DNA from: Hyphomicrobiales bacterium
GTDB taxonomy: Bacteria > Pseudomonadota > Alphaproteobacteria > Rhizobiales > Beijerinckiaceae
Assembly: GCA_017302635.1 (NCBI GenBank)
Contig: JAFLCX010000001.1
Coordinates: 930,001-994,000, forward strand
Direction of reading: 5' to 3'
DNA length: 64,000 nucleotides
The notes beneath the pieces are model-generated. The model was not told where the DNA came from. It saw only the letters and a program-made list of their open reading frames with translations, and did no database searches. Position numbers and translations under genes: made by a program. Positions 1 through 9,524 of the stretch are shown here, one piece after another; position 1 is the first letter of the stretch, and every line of letters begins with the position of its first letter.

Positions 1-58
1 GAATGCGTCTTCCTTTGATATTCCGCATTCTGCCTTTGAGCGCGAAGGATATCTGCCG

Positions 59-814
59 ATGGTGGCTCCGGCCGATCTGACCAAACCCGTCCCATTCGGG
101 CGCGAAAGCCGACGCAGGCGCTTCGCGCTTCTGGCCACGGTGGTTGCGGTTGCGGCTTTGTTGGGCGGCTGTTCGAGCAGGCTCGGCCAGTTCAAGGGTT
201 CGCTTGGCGATGTCACGGGTTCGACGTCAAACGAATCACGCCAGACCGACATCTCGGCTCTGGCCCGGCGCTATGATGCGCGCCCGGGCGAGAAGGCTGC
301 GTCCTTGGCCTATGGTCTGGCTTTGCGGGCCAGCGGCCAGCATGCCCAGGCGGTCGCAGTTCTCGAGCGCGCCTCGATCGCCAATGTCGGAGACCGCGAC
401 ATCGCAGCCGCATATGGCCGTGCGCTGAGCGATATCGGACGCCACGAACAAGCCATGGGTGTGCTGGCTCAAGCCCATTCGCCGGATCGTCCGGATTGGC
501 GCGTGCTGTCGAGCCAGGGCGTAGTCTCCGATCAGATGGGCCAGCATGCCCGCGCCCGCGAATTCTACCTTCAGGCGCTGCAGATCAAGCCGGATGACCC
601 CGGTGTGCTCAGCAATCTGGGCCTGTCCTATCTGCTGACGCGCGATCTCGCCAAGTCAGAGGAGTTCCTCGCGCGAGCTGCGCGTCAACCCAATGCCGAT
701 CCGCGCGTCAGCGCCAATCTCGCCTTGGTGCGCGACCTCAGATCGAAAACAGCGGCCGCGACCCGCCCGCCCGAGAAGGCGCGCCCGAAGGCCGCTGCAC
801 CAGCCAATCGCTGA
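59..814 (+). CDS. tadD: TadD-like TPR lipoprotein of the Tad pilus locus
   Basis: 251 residues. The N-terminus has a basic stretch, a hydrophobic segment and a lipobox (LLGGCSS, Cys at about residue 38), so an outer-membrane lipoprotein is expected. The rest is helical TPR-type repeats (motifs such as ALQIKPDDPGVLSNLGLSYL), and the tail is Lys/Pro/Ala-rich. TadD proteins are pilotin-like factors for the Tad secretin. An AAGGA sits 9 nt before the ATG, which supports this start, although the frame stays open to the window edge. It faces the other tad genes and converges on tadC, with a terminator between them. Known: family role. Inferred: that it serves the adjacent cpa genes. Confidence 0.85.
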   Translation: MVAPADLTKPVPFGRESRRRRFALLATVVAVAALLGGCSSRLGQFKGSLGDVTGSTSNESRQTDISALARRYDARPGEKAASLAYGLALRASGQHAQAVAVLERASIANVGDRDIAAAYGRALSDIGRHEQAMGVLAQAHSPDRPDWRVLSSQGVVSDQMGQHARAREFYLQALQIKPDDPGVLSNLGLSYLLTRDLAKSEEFLARAARQPNADPRVSANLALVRDLRSKTAAATRPPEKARPKAAAPANR

Positions 815-848
815 GACACCGACCGCCGACGATCGCCAGAAATGCCAA

Positions 849-875
849 AGCCAGCCTTGTTGGGCTGGCTTTTTT
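849..875 (+). terminator. Rho-independent terminator after tadD
   Basis: AGCCAGCC, a 6-nt loop (ttgttg) and GGCTGGCT form a perfect 8-bp stem followed by a T run. It lies 35 nt after the tadD stop, in the gap before the convergent tadC. Confidence 0.85.
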
Positions 876-923
876 CATGCGTCACGACTGGGCGTTGCGC
901 TCCGTGCTTCATCGCGCGCGGCG

Positions 924-1907
924 CTATTTCCACTTGAAGATCTGGATCAGCGCCGGCGTGAGAATGACGACGAACAGGCAAGGCAGGAAAAACACGATCA
1001 TCGGCACAGTGAGCTTCGGCGGCAGCGACGCAGCCTTCTTTTCCGCCGCGATCATGCGCTGATCCCGACTTTCCTGCGACAGCACGCGCAGGGCATGCCC
1101 GAGTGGTGTGCCGTAACGCTCGGCCTGGATCAGCACGGTCGTCACGGAGCGGACATTGTCGAGATCAGTGCGCCGGGCAAGATTCTCGTAGGCCATGCGG
1201 CGCTCAGGGAGGTAGGAGAGCTCGGCGGTTGTCAGCGCCAGCTCTTCCGCCATCGGCACGGAAGCGGTTCCGATCTCGGTCGAGACCTTGCGGAAGGCGT
1301 GCTCGATCGACATCCCGGACTCAACGCAGATCAGCAACAGGTCAAGCGAATCGGGAAAGGCCCTGCGCATCGAAGCCTGGCGTTTCGCAGTGAGGTTCTT
1401 CAGATAGATTTCCGGCAGCTTGATGCCGAAATAGACGGCCGAAATCACGATAACGCCCTGAAAGGCCAGAGGCTGGTTGAAGCCTTTGTTGATCAGCAGA
1501 TAGAAGATCGTGACGAGCAGCATGCCGATCGGCGTGAAGAGTCGGGCGACGAGAAAGGTCGTTTCCACTTTCGGGCCACGCAGGCCCGCCCGCATCAGGC
1601 GTTCGGTCGCGGTTTCGGTCGAGAGCCAAGAGCGCAAGTTGAAGCGCTCGACGACCCTTTTCGCGAATTCGCCTGGCGTCGAACGCAGGGATGGTTTGGG
1701 ACCACCACGACCACTCTGGGCAAGGCGCTCGCGTTCGCGCGCCCGGATGCGATCGCGCTCGAGCGCGACCGAATTCATCTTTTCCTTGAGTTCGTTGCGT
1801 TCAAGCAGCGGCAGGCCGATCGCGACCACCGTTGCGGTCACCGCAACAGCGGTGAGGCTCGATGCCAGGAAACTCGGATCGGTGAATTTGTCGATGATCC
1901 AGGACAT
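924..1907 (-). CDS. tadC: Tad pilus inner-membrane platform protein TadC
   Basis: 327 residues from the ATG at 1907, which reads MSWIIDKF and is preceded by AGGAG. The open frame continues 36 codons further upstream, but that extension overlaps tadB and has no platform-protein character. It has an N-terminal membrane segment (about 15-35), a type II secretion F domain in the middle (for example PDSLDLLLICVESGMSIEHA) and C-terminal membrane segments. TadC works with TadB as the platform that converts CpaF ATPase motion into pilus growth. It is the last gene of the minus-strand cpa/tad run, 8 nt after tadB. Confidence 0.92.
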   Translation of the reverse strand: MSWIIDKFTDPSFLASSLTAVAVTATVVAIGLPLLERNELKEKMNSVALERDRIRARERERLAQSGRGGPKPSLRSTPGEFAKRVVERFNLRSWLSTETATERLMRAGLRGPKVETTFLVARLFTPIGMLLVTIFYLLINKGFNQPLAFQGVIVISAVYFGIKLPEIYLKNLTAKRQASMRRAFPDSLDLLLICVESGMSIEHAFRKVSTEIGTASVPMAEELALTTAELSYLPERRMAYENLARRTDLDNVRSVTTVLIQAERYGTPLGHALRVLSQESRDQRMIAAEKKAASLPPKLTVPMIVFFLPCLFVVILTPALIQIFKWK

Positions 1908-1915
1908 GGTTTCTC

Positions 1916-2890
1916 CTAGATGTCGAAATTGATCATCTGGCGCATGACGAGCCCGCCAACAGTCATCATGACAACACAGATACCGAGGCCGAACATGCCG
2001 GCCTTCGTGGTCCACATGAGCTGGATGTATTCGGGACTGCCGATCCAGGTGAGACCCGCCACCACAACCGGCAGCGCGCCAATGATGACGGCCGAGGATT
2101 TGGCCTCCGAACTCATGGCATTCACCTTGTCCCGAAGCCGCTTGCGATCGCGGATAACTTTCGAAAGATTGAGCAGGATCTCACCGAGGTTGCCGCCGGA
2201 TTTCGATTGGATCTGGATCACAATGCCGAAGAAATTCACTTCCGAGAGCGGAATCCGGTCGTGGATCTTCATGACACTGTCGGCGACGGAGATGCCCATC
2301 TGCTGTGCTTCGACAATGCTTCGGAATTCGCTCTTGAGTGGCTCCTTGGCCTCGTTCGCGATCAGACGCAGGCAATCGTTCAGCGGCAAACCGCTCTTGA
2401 TACCGCGCACAATCGCTTCGATGGCGTTCGGAAACTCTTCCAGAAACTGCTTCTGCCGCTTCTTCGCCTTGCGCTTGAGAATGAAGGGCGGAATGCCAAA
2501 TCCCCCGACGAAAAGCCCACCCGCCGCCAGCAGCGGCTGCTTCGTCGCAATCAGCACCAGCAAACCCAGAATGAGCGCCGAAGCGAGAGAAATCATCCAG
2601 TAGGTCTTGCGGGTCCAGGAAACGCCGGCTTGCAGGAATTTCTGTTCCAGCGTCAGCCGTGCCTTGGCCTTCTGGCGATCATCGAGATCTTTCAGGGCTT
2701 CGGCAACCTGCTTGCGGCGGTTCGAGGCATCCTCGACAACGCGTTTCCGGGCAACGCCTCCGGCAATCGCAGCCTGGCGCTTTTCGGCGCGCGCGCCACC
2801 GGTGAGCAGCGGCTCGAGCAGCACGATACCAATGGTGGCGACCGCGAATGTCGTGAGCCCGGCAACGAGCAGGGATTGCATATCCATCAT
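1916..2890 (-). CDS. tadB: Tad pilus inner-membrane platform protein TadB
   Basis: 324 residues. It has an N-terminal membrane segment, a charged cytoplasmic stretch (about 30-95), two membrane segments near 100-140, a T2SS-F domain (NAIEAIVRGIKSGLPLNDCL is the recognisable core) and C-terminal membrane segments. The start ATG overlaps the cpaF stop as ATGA, so translation is probably coupled. It pairs with TadC to form the platform of the Flp/Tad pilus machine. Confidence 0.92.
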   Translation of the reverse strand: MMDMQSLLVAGLTTFAVATIGIVLLEPLLTGGARAEKRQAAIAGGVARKRVVEDASNRRKQVAEALKDLDDRQKAKARLTLEQKFLQAGVSWTRKTYWMISLASALILGLLVLIATKQPLLAAGGLFVGGFGIPPFILKRKAKKRQKQFLEEFPNAIEAIVRGIKSGLPLNDCLRLIANEAKEPLKSEFRSIVEAQQMGISVADSVMKIHDRIPLSEVNFFGIVIQIQSKSGGNLGEILLNLSKVIRDRKRLRDKVNAMSSEAKSSAVIIGALPVVVAGLTWIGSPEYIQLMWTTKAGMFGLGICVVMMTVGGLVMRQMINFDI

Positions 2891-4344
2891 GCCACCTTGT
2901 CGCTGCGGGTCTCGGCGGCATCAAGGGCCGCTGCAAGGCGCTTGTCCTCGCCATAGTAGCGGGCACGGTCCCAGAAGCGCGGTTTGCCGATGCCGGTGGA
3001 GCGATGTTGGCCGATGATACGGCCATTCGCGTCCTCGCCGGTGATGTCGTAAATGAAGACATCCTGCGTGACGATGACGTCGCCTTCCATGCCCATCACC
3101 TCGGTGATGTGGGTGATGCGGCGGGAGCCGTCGCGGAGGCGCTGCGCCTGCACGATCACGTCGATCGATGAACAGATCATTTCGCGCACGGTTTTCGGCG
3201 GCAGGGAATAGCCGCCCATCGCGATCATCGCTTCCATACGGGCGAGACACTCGCGCGGCGAGTTGGCGTGGATCGTTCCCATCGAGCCGTCATGGCCGGT
3301 ATTCATGGCCTGCAGCAGGTCGAACACTTCCGGGCCGCGCACCTCACCGACGATGATACGCTCGGGGCGCATACGCAGGCAGTTCTTCACAAGGTCGCGC
3401 ATGGTCACCGCGCCCGTTCCCTCAAGGTTCGGCGGGCGCGTTTCGAGGCGAACCACATGTGGTTGCTGAAGCTGAAGCTCGGCCGCGTCCTCGCAGGTGA
3501 TGACGCGCTCGTCATGGTCGATATAGTTCGTCAGGCAATTGAGCAGCGTCGTCTTGCCCGAACCCGTGCCGCCGGAAATGACGATGTTGCACCGCACGCG
3601 GCCGATGATCTTCAACACTTCCGCCCCTTCGGGCGAGATTGACGCAAACCGGGTGAGCTGATCGAGGGTGAGTTTGTCTTTCTTGAATTTGCGGATGGTG
3701 AGTGCTGCCCCATCGATCGCGAGCGGGGGTGCGATCACGTTCACGCGGCTGCCATCAGGAAGGCGCGCATCGCAGATCGGAGAGGATTCGTCGACGCGCC
3801 GGCCCACCTGACTGACGATGCGCTGGCAGATATTCATCAGCTGCGTGTTGTCGCGGAAGCGGACATTGGTGAGCTGAATCTTGCCGTTGACCTCGATGTA
3901 GGTCTTTTCGGCTCCATTGACCATGATGTCGGCGATGTCATCGCGAGCGAGCAACGGCTCGAGCGGGCCGTAACCCAGCACGTCGTTGCAGATATCCTCG
4001 AGCAGCTCTTCCTGCTCGGCAATCGACATCGCGACGCTCTTCAGCGCGAGGATTTCCGTGATGACATCGCGCAGTTCGTCACGCGCGGAAACCGCATCAA
4101 GCTTGGAAAGCTGCGAGAGATCGATGGCCTCGATCATCGCGCCAAACACCATGCTCTTGGTGTGGAAATACTGTTCGGACTTCTGAGGCGCGAATTCAGT
4201 TGTTATCGGCGCAGGGCGTGCCGAGGCAGCGCCGCTCAACGGCGCGGATTGGGCCGGCGCAGCGATGGTGGCCGGTGGCGCGGCAGGTATTGCAGGCCGA
4301 GCCGGCTGGTTCTCCTGTCCGATCTGCGTGCGCTTGCCAAACAT
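2887..4344 (-). CDS. cpaF: Tad pilus assembly ATPase CpaF/TadA
   Basis: 485 residues, a secretion-superfamily ATPase. A Pro/Ala-rich N-terminal tail (about 1-55) precedes a helical N-domain and the RecA-like core. Walker A is GGTGSGKT at residues 258-265; further on are the Asp box and the Walker B/His-box region ([30 protein letters not shown]). It is the hexameric cytoplasmic motor for both extension and retraction in Tad systems. It overlaps tadB by 4 nt and lies 57 nt after cpaE. All catalytic motifs look intact. Confidence 0.95.
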   Translation of the reverse strand: MFGKRTQIGQENQPARPAIPAAPPATIAAPAQSAPLSGAASARPAPITTEFAPQKSEQYFHTKSMVFGAMIEAIDLSQLSKLDAVSARDELRDVITEILALKSVAMSIAEQEELLEDICNDVLGYGPLEPLLARDDIADIMVNGAEKTYIEVNGKIQLTNVRFRDNTQLMNICQRIVSQVGRRVDESSPICDARLPDGSRVNVIAPPLAIDGAALTIRKFKKDKLTLDQLTRFASISPEGAEVLKIIGRVRCNIVISGGTGSGKTTLLNCLTNYIDHDERVITCEDAAELQLQQPHVVRLETRPPNLEGTGAVTMRDLVKNCLRMRPERIIVGEVRGPEVFDLLQAMNTGHDGSMGTIHANSPRECLARMEAMIAMGGYSLPPKTVREMICSSIDVIVQAQRLRDGSRRITHITEVMGMEGDVIVTQDVFIYDITGEDANGRIIGQHRSTGIGKPRFWDRARYYGEDKRLAAALDAAETRSDKVA

Positions 4345-4401
4345 TCCTGCCTCGTTCGAATTCCCGGTTCTCGATGTCCTGGAGCCCTGCGGTTCCGGGT
4401 G

Positions 4402-5643
4402 TCAGGCTGCCTTGGAGCCGCCGCGCATGCTCGTGATGCGATCGAGCAGCGGCGAAAGCAGCGATTTTTTCGACGATTTTGCCATTTCGCGGCCCATCAG
4501 CGCCTTGGCCATGTCGAGCATTGCCTCATTCACCTTCGATTTCGGCTGCACCTCGGCCAGCATCTGGCCATTGTTGTTCGCAGTGCCGAACAGGCCGGGA
4601 TCGAAGCCAATCGAGGCAATTGGCGGGCTCTCAAGCGCTTTGGCGAATTCGGCCACGGCAATCTCGGGACGCTTCGTCATGCCCACCTTGTTGACCACAA
4701 GCTTCGGGCGCGGATCATGCGGCCGTGCGGAAGCCAGGGTGTCGATGAGGTTCTTGGCATTGCGAAGATTGGCAAGATCGGGCTCGGCGACCACAACTAT
4801 CTCGTCCGCGCGAACCAGCGCGTTCCGCGCCCAGGCCGTCCAGATATGCGGGACATCCAGCACGATGGCGGGCACGGTGGCGCGCAAGGAATCGTAGAGC
4901 GGCTCGAAGGTGTCTGGCCCGAAATCATAGAGTCGGTCGAGACTCGACGGCGCGGCCATCAGCTGAAGCCGCTCGCCGCAACGGGAGAGAAGCCGTTCGA
5001 TCACATTGGAATCGACGCGGGCCGGATCAAACGCCGCCTCGGCGATGCCCTGCGGGGGGTCCTGATTGAAATCGAGCCCGGCCGTTCCGTAGGCGAGATC
5101 CATATCGACGATGACCGTCTCGACGGCGAGATCCCGCGCAATCGTGAAAGCGAGATTGTGCGCGATCGTCGACGAGCCGACACCACCCTTCGCCCCGATC
5201 AGCGCGATCGCGCGTCCGAGCGGCTTCGACGAAGGGGTCGAATAGATTTCCGAGAGCGCCCGCACGAAAGTGACAACATCGATCGGCGCGACGAGATAAT
5301 CGCTCACGCCGCGGCGCATCAGCTCCCGATAGAGCTGCACGTCATTCACGTGTCCGACGACGACAACCCGCGTTCCCGCATCGCAAAAGCCGGCGAGTTC
5401 ATCCAGTTGCCCCAAGAGGGCCTGACCGCTGTTCACGGTCTCGATGACGATCACATTCGGTGTCGGCGCGTTGCGGTAGGCCTCGACAGCCGCAGCGGCG
5501 CCGCCGGCTTGGATGCGCAGATGCGCTTTCGCCATGCGGCGATCGTGGCTCGCTTCCTCGATCACGGCCACAACCTGGCTCGTTTCCGAGAAGACCTGCA
5601 CCGCGACATGCGGAAGCGGTGCAATGGTGATCTCCTGGCTCAT
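4402..5643 (-). CDS. cpaE: Tad pilus localisation ATPase CpaE/TadZ
   Basis: 413 residues from the ATG at 5643 (MSQEITIAPL). The longer open frame reaching 5964 overlaps cpaD and is not credible. Residues 1-135 form a receiver-like domain without a clear phosphorylation pattern (ending in VSDYLVAPIDVVTFVRAL). From about 145 there is a MinD/ParA-type ATPase with a deviant Walker A, KGGVGSST at 152-159, where GSS replaces the usual GKS/T, as is common in CpaE/TadZ. The family sets the polar or focal position of the pilus machine. It sits between cpaD and cpaF on one strand. Confidence 0.92.
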   Translation of the reverse strand: MSQEITIAPLPHVAVQVFSETSQVVAVIEEASHDRRMAKAHLRIQAGGAAAAVEAYRNAPTPNVIVIETVNSGQALLGQLDELAGFCDAGTRVVVVGHVNDVQLYRELMRRGVSDYLVAPIDVVTFVRALSEIYSTPSSKPLGRAIALIGAKGGVGSSTIAHNLAFTIARDLAVETVIVDMDLAYGTAGLDFNQDPPQGIAEAAFDPARVDSNVIERLLSRCGERLQLMAAPSSLDRLYDFGPDTFEPLYDSLRATVPAIVLDVPHIWTAWARNALVRADEIVVVAEPDLANLRNAKNLIDTLASARPHDPRPKLVVNKVGMTKRPEIAVAEFAKALESPPIASIGFDPGLFGTANNNGQMLAEVQPKSKVNEAMLDMAKALMGREMAKSSKKSLLSPLLDRITSMRGGSKAA

Positions 5644-5702
5644 GGGGCCTCCGACCTCATTCCTTGGGGCATTTCGCGCGACAGCGCCGGCACAGCCGCC
5701 GA

Positions 5703-6407
5703 TTACTGCTGCGCTTCCTTGATCTTCGCGTCGTCCTTGCTCCATTTGGTCGAGGGGTCCTCGCCCTTGCGGAGCGCTTCGATATCTTTCGTGCGTTTGG
5801 CCACGTCGATCGGCCCTTCGAGGCGCGGGCGAACCAGATCGAGCGGATTGGCAACCTGCGCGGCGATCATGGTCTGATAGGCGCATCCAAGATTGTGATA
5901 GGGCCGGTTGTGCCAGCTCGCCGTGCTGCTGCCGCCGGCGAGATCTTCCGGCCAGAGGCCGCATTGGCTCGCGACCTTGGCCTGCAAACGGTGGAAAGTC
6001 AGCCGGACCGGCGCGGCACCCATGGCCGGATCAGCCGGGTAGGGCACGACCTGAAGCGGAACCCGCACACCCGATGAGGCGAGAGCCTGGCGAATGCCCG
6101 ACAGCGTGTAATGCCCAGAAGGTCCTTGGGGCACGGCAGCAGTCAGCGGGCCCTGCCCGCTCGCGGCATATTCGCGGGCAAAGCCCTGCACGTCCTGAAG
6201 CTGGCGTCGATCCAGCGTATGTCCGGTCGCAAAGACATCGAGATGCCGCGGGGCCTGCGTGATCTTGATCGGGTGGCGCAGATCATGCTCGTCCGGAGCG
6301 AAGGCCTTCTGCGTCGGCTTCATGCTCGAAGCGCAGGCCGAAAGGCCGAGCCCGAGGACCAGCAACGCACCGATGCGCGCGATGGGAAGAATCTTTGCCG
6401 TGCTCAT
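5703..6407 (-). CDS. cpaD: Tad pilus lipoprotein CpaD
   Basis: 234 residues from the ATG at 6407, which has AGGAG 8 nt upstream. The N-terminus is a lipoprotein signal (MSTAKILPIARIGALLVLGL then a LSAC lipobox). The body carries the CpaD-type pattern with the NLGCAYQTMIAAQVANPLDL region near the C-terminal third. CpaD lipoproteins help assemble or stabilise the CpaC secretin. An upstream in-frame start at 6461 would bury the signal peptide and overlap cpaC, so it is rejected. It lies 25 nt after cpaC. Confidence 0.9.
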   Translation of the reverse strand: MSTAKILPIARIGALLVLGLGLSACASSMKPTQKAFAPDEHDLRHPIKITQAPRHLDVFATGHTLDRRQLQDVQGFAREYAASGQGPLTAAVPQGPSGHYTLSGIRQALASSGVRVPLQVVPYPADPAMGAAPVRLTFHRLQAKVASQCGLWPEDLAGGSSTASWHNRPYHNLGCAYQTMIAAQVANPLDLVRPRLEGPIDVAKRTKDIEALRKGEDPSTKWSKDDAKIKEAQQ

Positions 6408-6432
6408 GACGCGATACTCCTGAGACATAAAA

Positions 6433-7920
6433 TCAATCATGGATGAAGCCGACAGGTCCATGGGCCTTGCCCCGCAGACTGACGGCGGCGTTGCCGTAGG
6501 TGCGGTTCAGGCGACCCATGAAAATCGTCGACGGATCAGTGGCATCCGCGAACCCGTCATCCGGCCGGGCGATCTGGCCAGGCGCGGTCGATTTCGCGAT
6601 GAAAGGCTGGACCAGCACGAGAAGCTCCGTCTCGAACCGCTGGTAATCGCGCGAGCGGAACAGCGAACCGAGGATCGGAATGTTCATCGCTCCGGGAAGC
6701 CCGTTGATCTGCTGGCGTGTTTGCTGCTGGATGATGCCGGCTGTTGCCAGCACGCCGCCAGACGGCAACTCGACCGTCGTATCCGCCTTGCGGGTGCGGA
6801 AACCGGGCATGCGCGTGGTGCCCAGATTGAAGGAATTGTCGGCATCGATTTCGGTCACTTCCGTCGCAACGCGGATGCTGATCCGCTGCTCGGACAGCAC
6901 CACGGGCGTGAAGTTCAGCGTCACGCCAACCGGCTTGTAGGTCAGCGAGATCGTGCAGCTCCGGCGGTTGAAGGCATCGAAGCTGCAGGTTTCGTTCTGC
7001 GGCACGGCGATTTCACCACCTGCAAGGAATTTGGCGCTTTCACCCGAAATCGCGGTCAGGGTCGGCTCAGCGAGCGTTCTGAGAACACCCTGCCGCTCCA
7101 GCGCCCTGAGGCGGGTGGTTTTGCCGGACGTGGTGAGTTCAGCGGCGGTATTGGAGAGCGTCTCGCGCTGAACAGAGAAGGGGTTGTCGGTTGTCAGACC
7201 GAACGCCGTCGAGGCGGCGCGCCACGTACCATCGAAATTGATGCCGAGCTGCTTGAGCACCGAGCGCTGCACTTCGGCGATCGTGACCTTCAGCATCACC
7301 TGGTCCTTGCCACGCACCTGCAGCGCGTTGACAACCTTGCCGGAGCTTGCGGGACCAAGCCCCATGAAGCCACCCTGCGACTGGCCAACGAGATTGTTGG
7401 CGATGTCGGCTGCGGTCTGCGCTTCCAGGGCCGATTCGACCGTGCCGGCGAGCACGAAATTGTCGCCCACGCTCGTTACCTTGATATCGGCATTGGGCAT
7501 GGCTTTCTTGATCACTTCGCGCAAAACGTTCAGTTCTCGTGCGAGTTCCTTGGCGACGCCGATATCGAGAGCGGCGATCTGGGTGCCGGCCTTGTCCATC
7601 ACGAAGACGCTTGTGGTGCCGGCGCCCGTGCCGATGATGAAAATCTTGCGCGCCGTGCGCACCACCGCATTCGCCACTTTGGGGTCGGCGACGAAAACCT
7701 CGCCCGCATCTTTCGGGAGGTCGACAATGATCGACTTGCCGATCGAGAGATCGATGCGGCGCGCGACCACCTGATCATTGGCATTGGCGCTCAGGCGGGG
7801 GGTTGGCACCGATTCGAACGGCACGCCGCCAAAAGAGCGGGGACCGTCATTGGCGGAGGCTGGATTGGCGCACATCGCGGCCAGCGCAGCGCCGGCCATG
7901 GCCTTGAAGAGGACGCTCAT
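6433..7920 (-). CDS. cpaC: Tad pilus outer-membrane secretin CpaC
   Basis: 495 residues from the ATG at 7920, which directly begins a signal peptide (MSVLFKAMAGAALAAMCANP, cleavage near ASA). A pilus/BON-type N-domain follows (VDLPKDAGEVFVADPKVANA), then a secretin C-domain ending in typical segments (VELPSGGVLATAGIIQQQTR; GAMNIPILGSLFRSRDYQRF). It forms the outer-membrane pore of the Tad pilus. An upstream in-frame ATG at 7971 overlaps the cpaB stop as ATGA, so coupled initiation there is possible, but it would put 17 polar residues before the signal peptide. A Shine-Dalgarno-like AGGGG lies before the ATG at 7920. Confidence 0.93.
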   Translation of the reverse strand: MSVLFKAMAGAALAAMCANPASANDGPRSFGGVPFESVPTPRLSANANDQVVARRIDLSIGKSIIVDLPKDAGEVFVADPKVANAVVRTARKIFIIGTGAGTTSVFVMDKAGTQIAALDIGVAKELARELNVLREVIKKAMPNADIKVTSVGDNFVLAGTVESALEAQTAADIANNLVGQSQGGFMGLGPASSGKVVNALQVRGKDQVMLKVTIAEVQRSVLKQLGINFDGTWRAASTAFGLTTDNPFSVQRETLSNTAAELTTSGKTTRLRALERQGVLRTLAEPTLTAISGESAKFLAGGEIAVPQNETCSFDAFNRRSCTISLTYKPVGVTLNFTPVVLSEQRISIRVATEVTEIDADNSFNLGTTRMPGFRTRKADTTVELPSGGVLATAGIIQQQTRQQINGLPGAMNIPILGSLFRSRDYQRFETELLVLVQPFIAKSTAPGQIARPDDGFADATDPSTIFMGRLNRTYGNAAVSLRGKAHGPVGFIHD

Positions 7921-7967
7921 CACTTTACCCCTACTGGAACCTTCTGGTGAATTCAGGCGGATCGCTC

Positions 7968-8762
7968 TCATCGGCTCACCTCTTGCGAGACTCCGAAACG
8001 GACGATCGTCATGGCGTTGTTGCCACTGCGCGAACGCTTTTCTTCCGGCTTGTTGATGTCGACCATCGAGCGCAAAGCCAAAGCCAGCGTGCCGGAGCGC
8101 TGGTTGAGCGTGATCACTTCGGCCTGCGAGGGATCAAGCTCCAGCGTGGCGGTTTCGCCGACAACCACGCGCTCGCCGTTCTTTTCCTGAATGTTCTGCC
8201 CGATCGCGAGCACACGCACGTTCAACAGCAATGTGCTGCTGGTGAAGATATCTGTGCCGGCCCGAAGCGAGGCTTCCCCGTCGCGCCTGGTCACGATCAC
8301 GTCGACATGATCGTTCGGCAGGATGAAGCCACCCGCGCTTGACGCGCCGCGGCTGTCGATCGAGATCGCGACCGCGCGCTTGCCCGAGGGCAGGATTGCG
8401 GAGAGAAACCCGGAGCCATTGCCCTTGATCAGCTTTTCCTCTCGGATCGGCTCATTCGCGAAAAAGGGCTGGCGGGTGATCGATCCCTTGAATTCCTCGA
8501 GCGCGTTGGGGCGGGCCGATTTCTGGATGAGGGCACTTGCCGCGAGTTCCTGCGGCCACTTCACCCAGGCGAGTTCGTTGTCCCCCAGGGCGGTGCCCAT
8601 CTGGAGATCGACCCGAGCCACAAGAACCTCGGTATGATTCGGGTCCGCCGCCGGAGGAGGAGCCTGCACAACCACCTGCTGTGGCTCCCGACCAGACAGC
8701 ATCAGCGCAAGGAGGCCTGCAAAACCAGCGACCCCAATGATGATCAGACGTGACGGCTTCAT
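7968..8762 (-). CDS. cpaB: Tad pilus assembly protein CpaB (RcpC)
   Basis: 264 residues from the ATG at 8762 (MKPSRLIIIGVAGFAGLLAL), a single N-terminal membrane anchor followed by a Pro-rich linker and a SAF-type domain (VLVARVDLQMGTALGDNELA), then the RcpC/CpaB domain (ILPSGKRAVAISID; GFILPNDHVDVIVTRR). CpaB is a periplasmic partner of the secretin. A start 12 codons upstream at 8798 is possible, because the Shine-Dalgarno before 8762 is weak. The 126 nt between it and cpaA may carry a separate promoter. Confidence 0.9.
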   Translation of the reverse strand: MKPSRLIIIGVAGFAGLLALMLSGREPQQVVVQAPPPAADPNHTEVLVARVDLQMGTALGDNELAWVKWPQELAASALIQKSARPNALEEFKGSITRQPFFANEPIREEKLIKGNGSGFLSAILPSGKRAVAISIDSRGASSAGGFILPNDHVDVIVTRRDGEASLRAGTDIFTSSTLLLNVRVLAIGQNIQEKNGERVVVGETATLELDPSQAEVITLNQRSGTLALALRSMVDINKPEEKRSRSGNNAMTIVRFGVSQEVSR

Positions 8763-8888
8763 CTCGGTCGTCCACCCAAAAAGCAACACGCGCAACACCG
8801 CGCCGTGTGGCCATTTGAGCAGGCAAACCTCAAGTTATGGTTAATCGCCGCTTGCCAATTGTAGATAATGAAAGCTTAAGCGCCGCCC

Positions 8889-9401
8889 TCAGACCCCGGC
8901 GACACTCATCCAGATCGCGGTTTGCGGATAGACAGCCAGTCCCGCGGCTGCGAGCGCAATGCCGTAGGGTATGCCGGTTTTTGCATGGTGAAGGCGTGCG
9001 ATCCAGTCGACCCGGAATGCGAATTCCGGCAGCAGGAAACGCCTCCAGCAGAGGATCAGGAGTGTCAGCGCTCCGCCCAGAACCGAAGCGAACAGCGCGT
9101 AATCGAGCAGAACACCGAAACCGCACCAGAGCCCGGTCGCGGCCGCCAGTTTCGCGTCTCCACCGCCGATCCAGCCGAACGCGAACATCGAAAACGTGAT
9201 GAAAAGCACGAGCAACCCCGCCGCCAGATGCATCCCGATGGTCTCGACGGGCATTCCGGTCAGAACCGCCATCGCGAAAAATCCGGCGACGAGCAACAGC
9301 GACAGGCGGTTCGGGATCGTCATGGTGAGGAGGTCACTCACTGCCCCGAATGCCATGAGGGCGGGGAAAAACAGGAGCAGGAGAGTGTCCATCGGGCTCA
9401 T
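8889..9401 (-). CDS. cpaA: Prepilin peptidase CpaA (A24 family)
   Basis: 170 residues from the ATG at 9401 (MSPMDTLLLLFF). It is a short type IV prepilin peptidase lacking the N-methylation domain, as in Tad systems. Both catalytic aspartate regions are visible: AVSDLLTMTIPNRL in the first third, and the GxGD motif GGGDAKLAAATGLW in the middle. About six membrane segments are expected. It processes Flp pilin and pseudopilins at the inner membrane. No pilin gene lies upstream; the next gene is the divergent arfB. Confidence 0.9.
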   Translation of the reverse strand: MSPMDTLLLLFFPALMAFGAVSDLLTMTIPNRLSLLLVAGFFAMAVLTGMPVETIGMHLAAGLLVLFITFSMFAFGWIGGGDAKLAAATGLWCGFGVLLDYALFASVLGGALTLLILCWRRFLLPEFAFRVDWIARLHHAKTGIPYGIALAAAGLAVYPQTAIWMSVAGV

Positions 9402-9524
9402 GCGCGGGGCTTTCTCGGCAGGATCGAACGAGCGGCCGGACATCCGGCTTGGAAGCTCGGCCTGCAATCACCTATAAGGCGGCGAGGGTCGCTGATCCGT
9501 TAATGCGCGCGCGGGGAGGCAGGA

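Noticed and set aside
4162..5877. Long open frame (571 codons) antisense to cpaF and cpaE
   Set aside because: It mirrors two well-supported conserved genes and its translation has the Arg/Asp/His-rich composition of GC-rich shadow frames.
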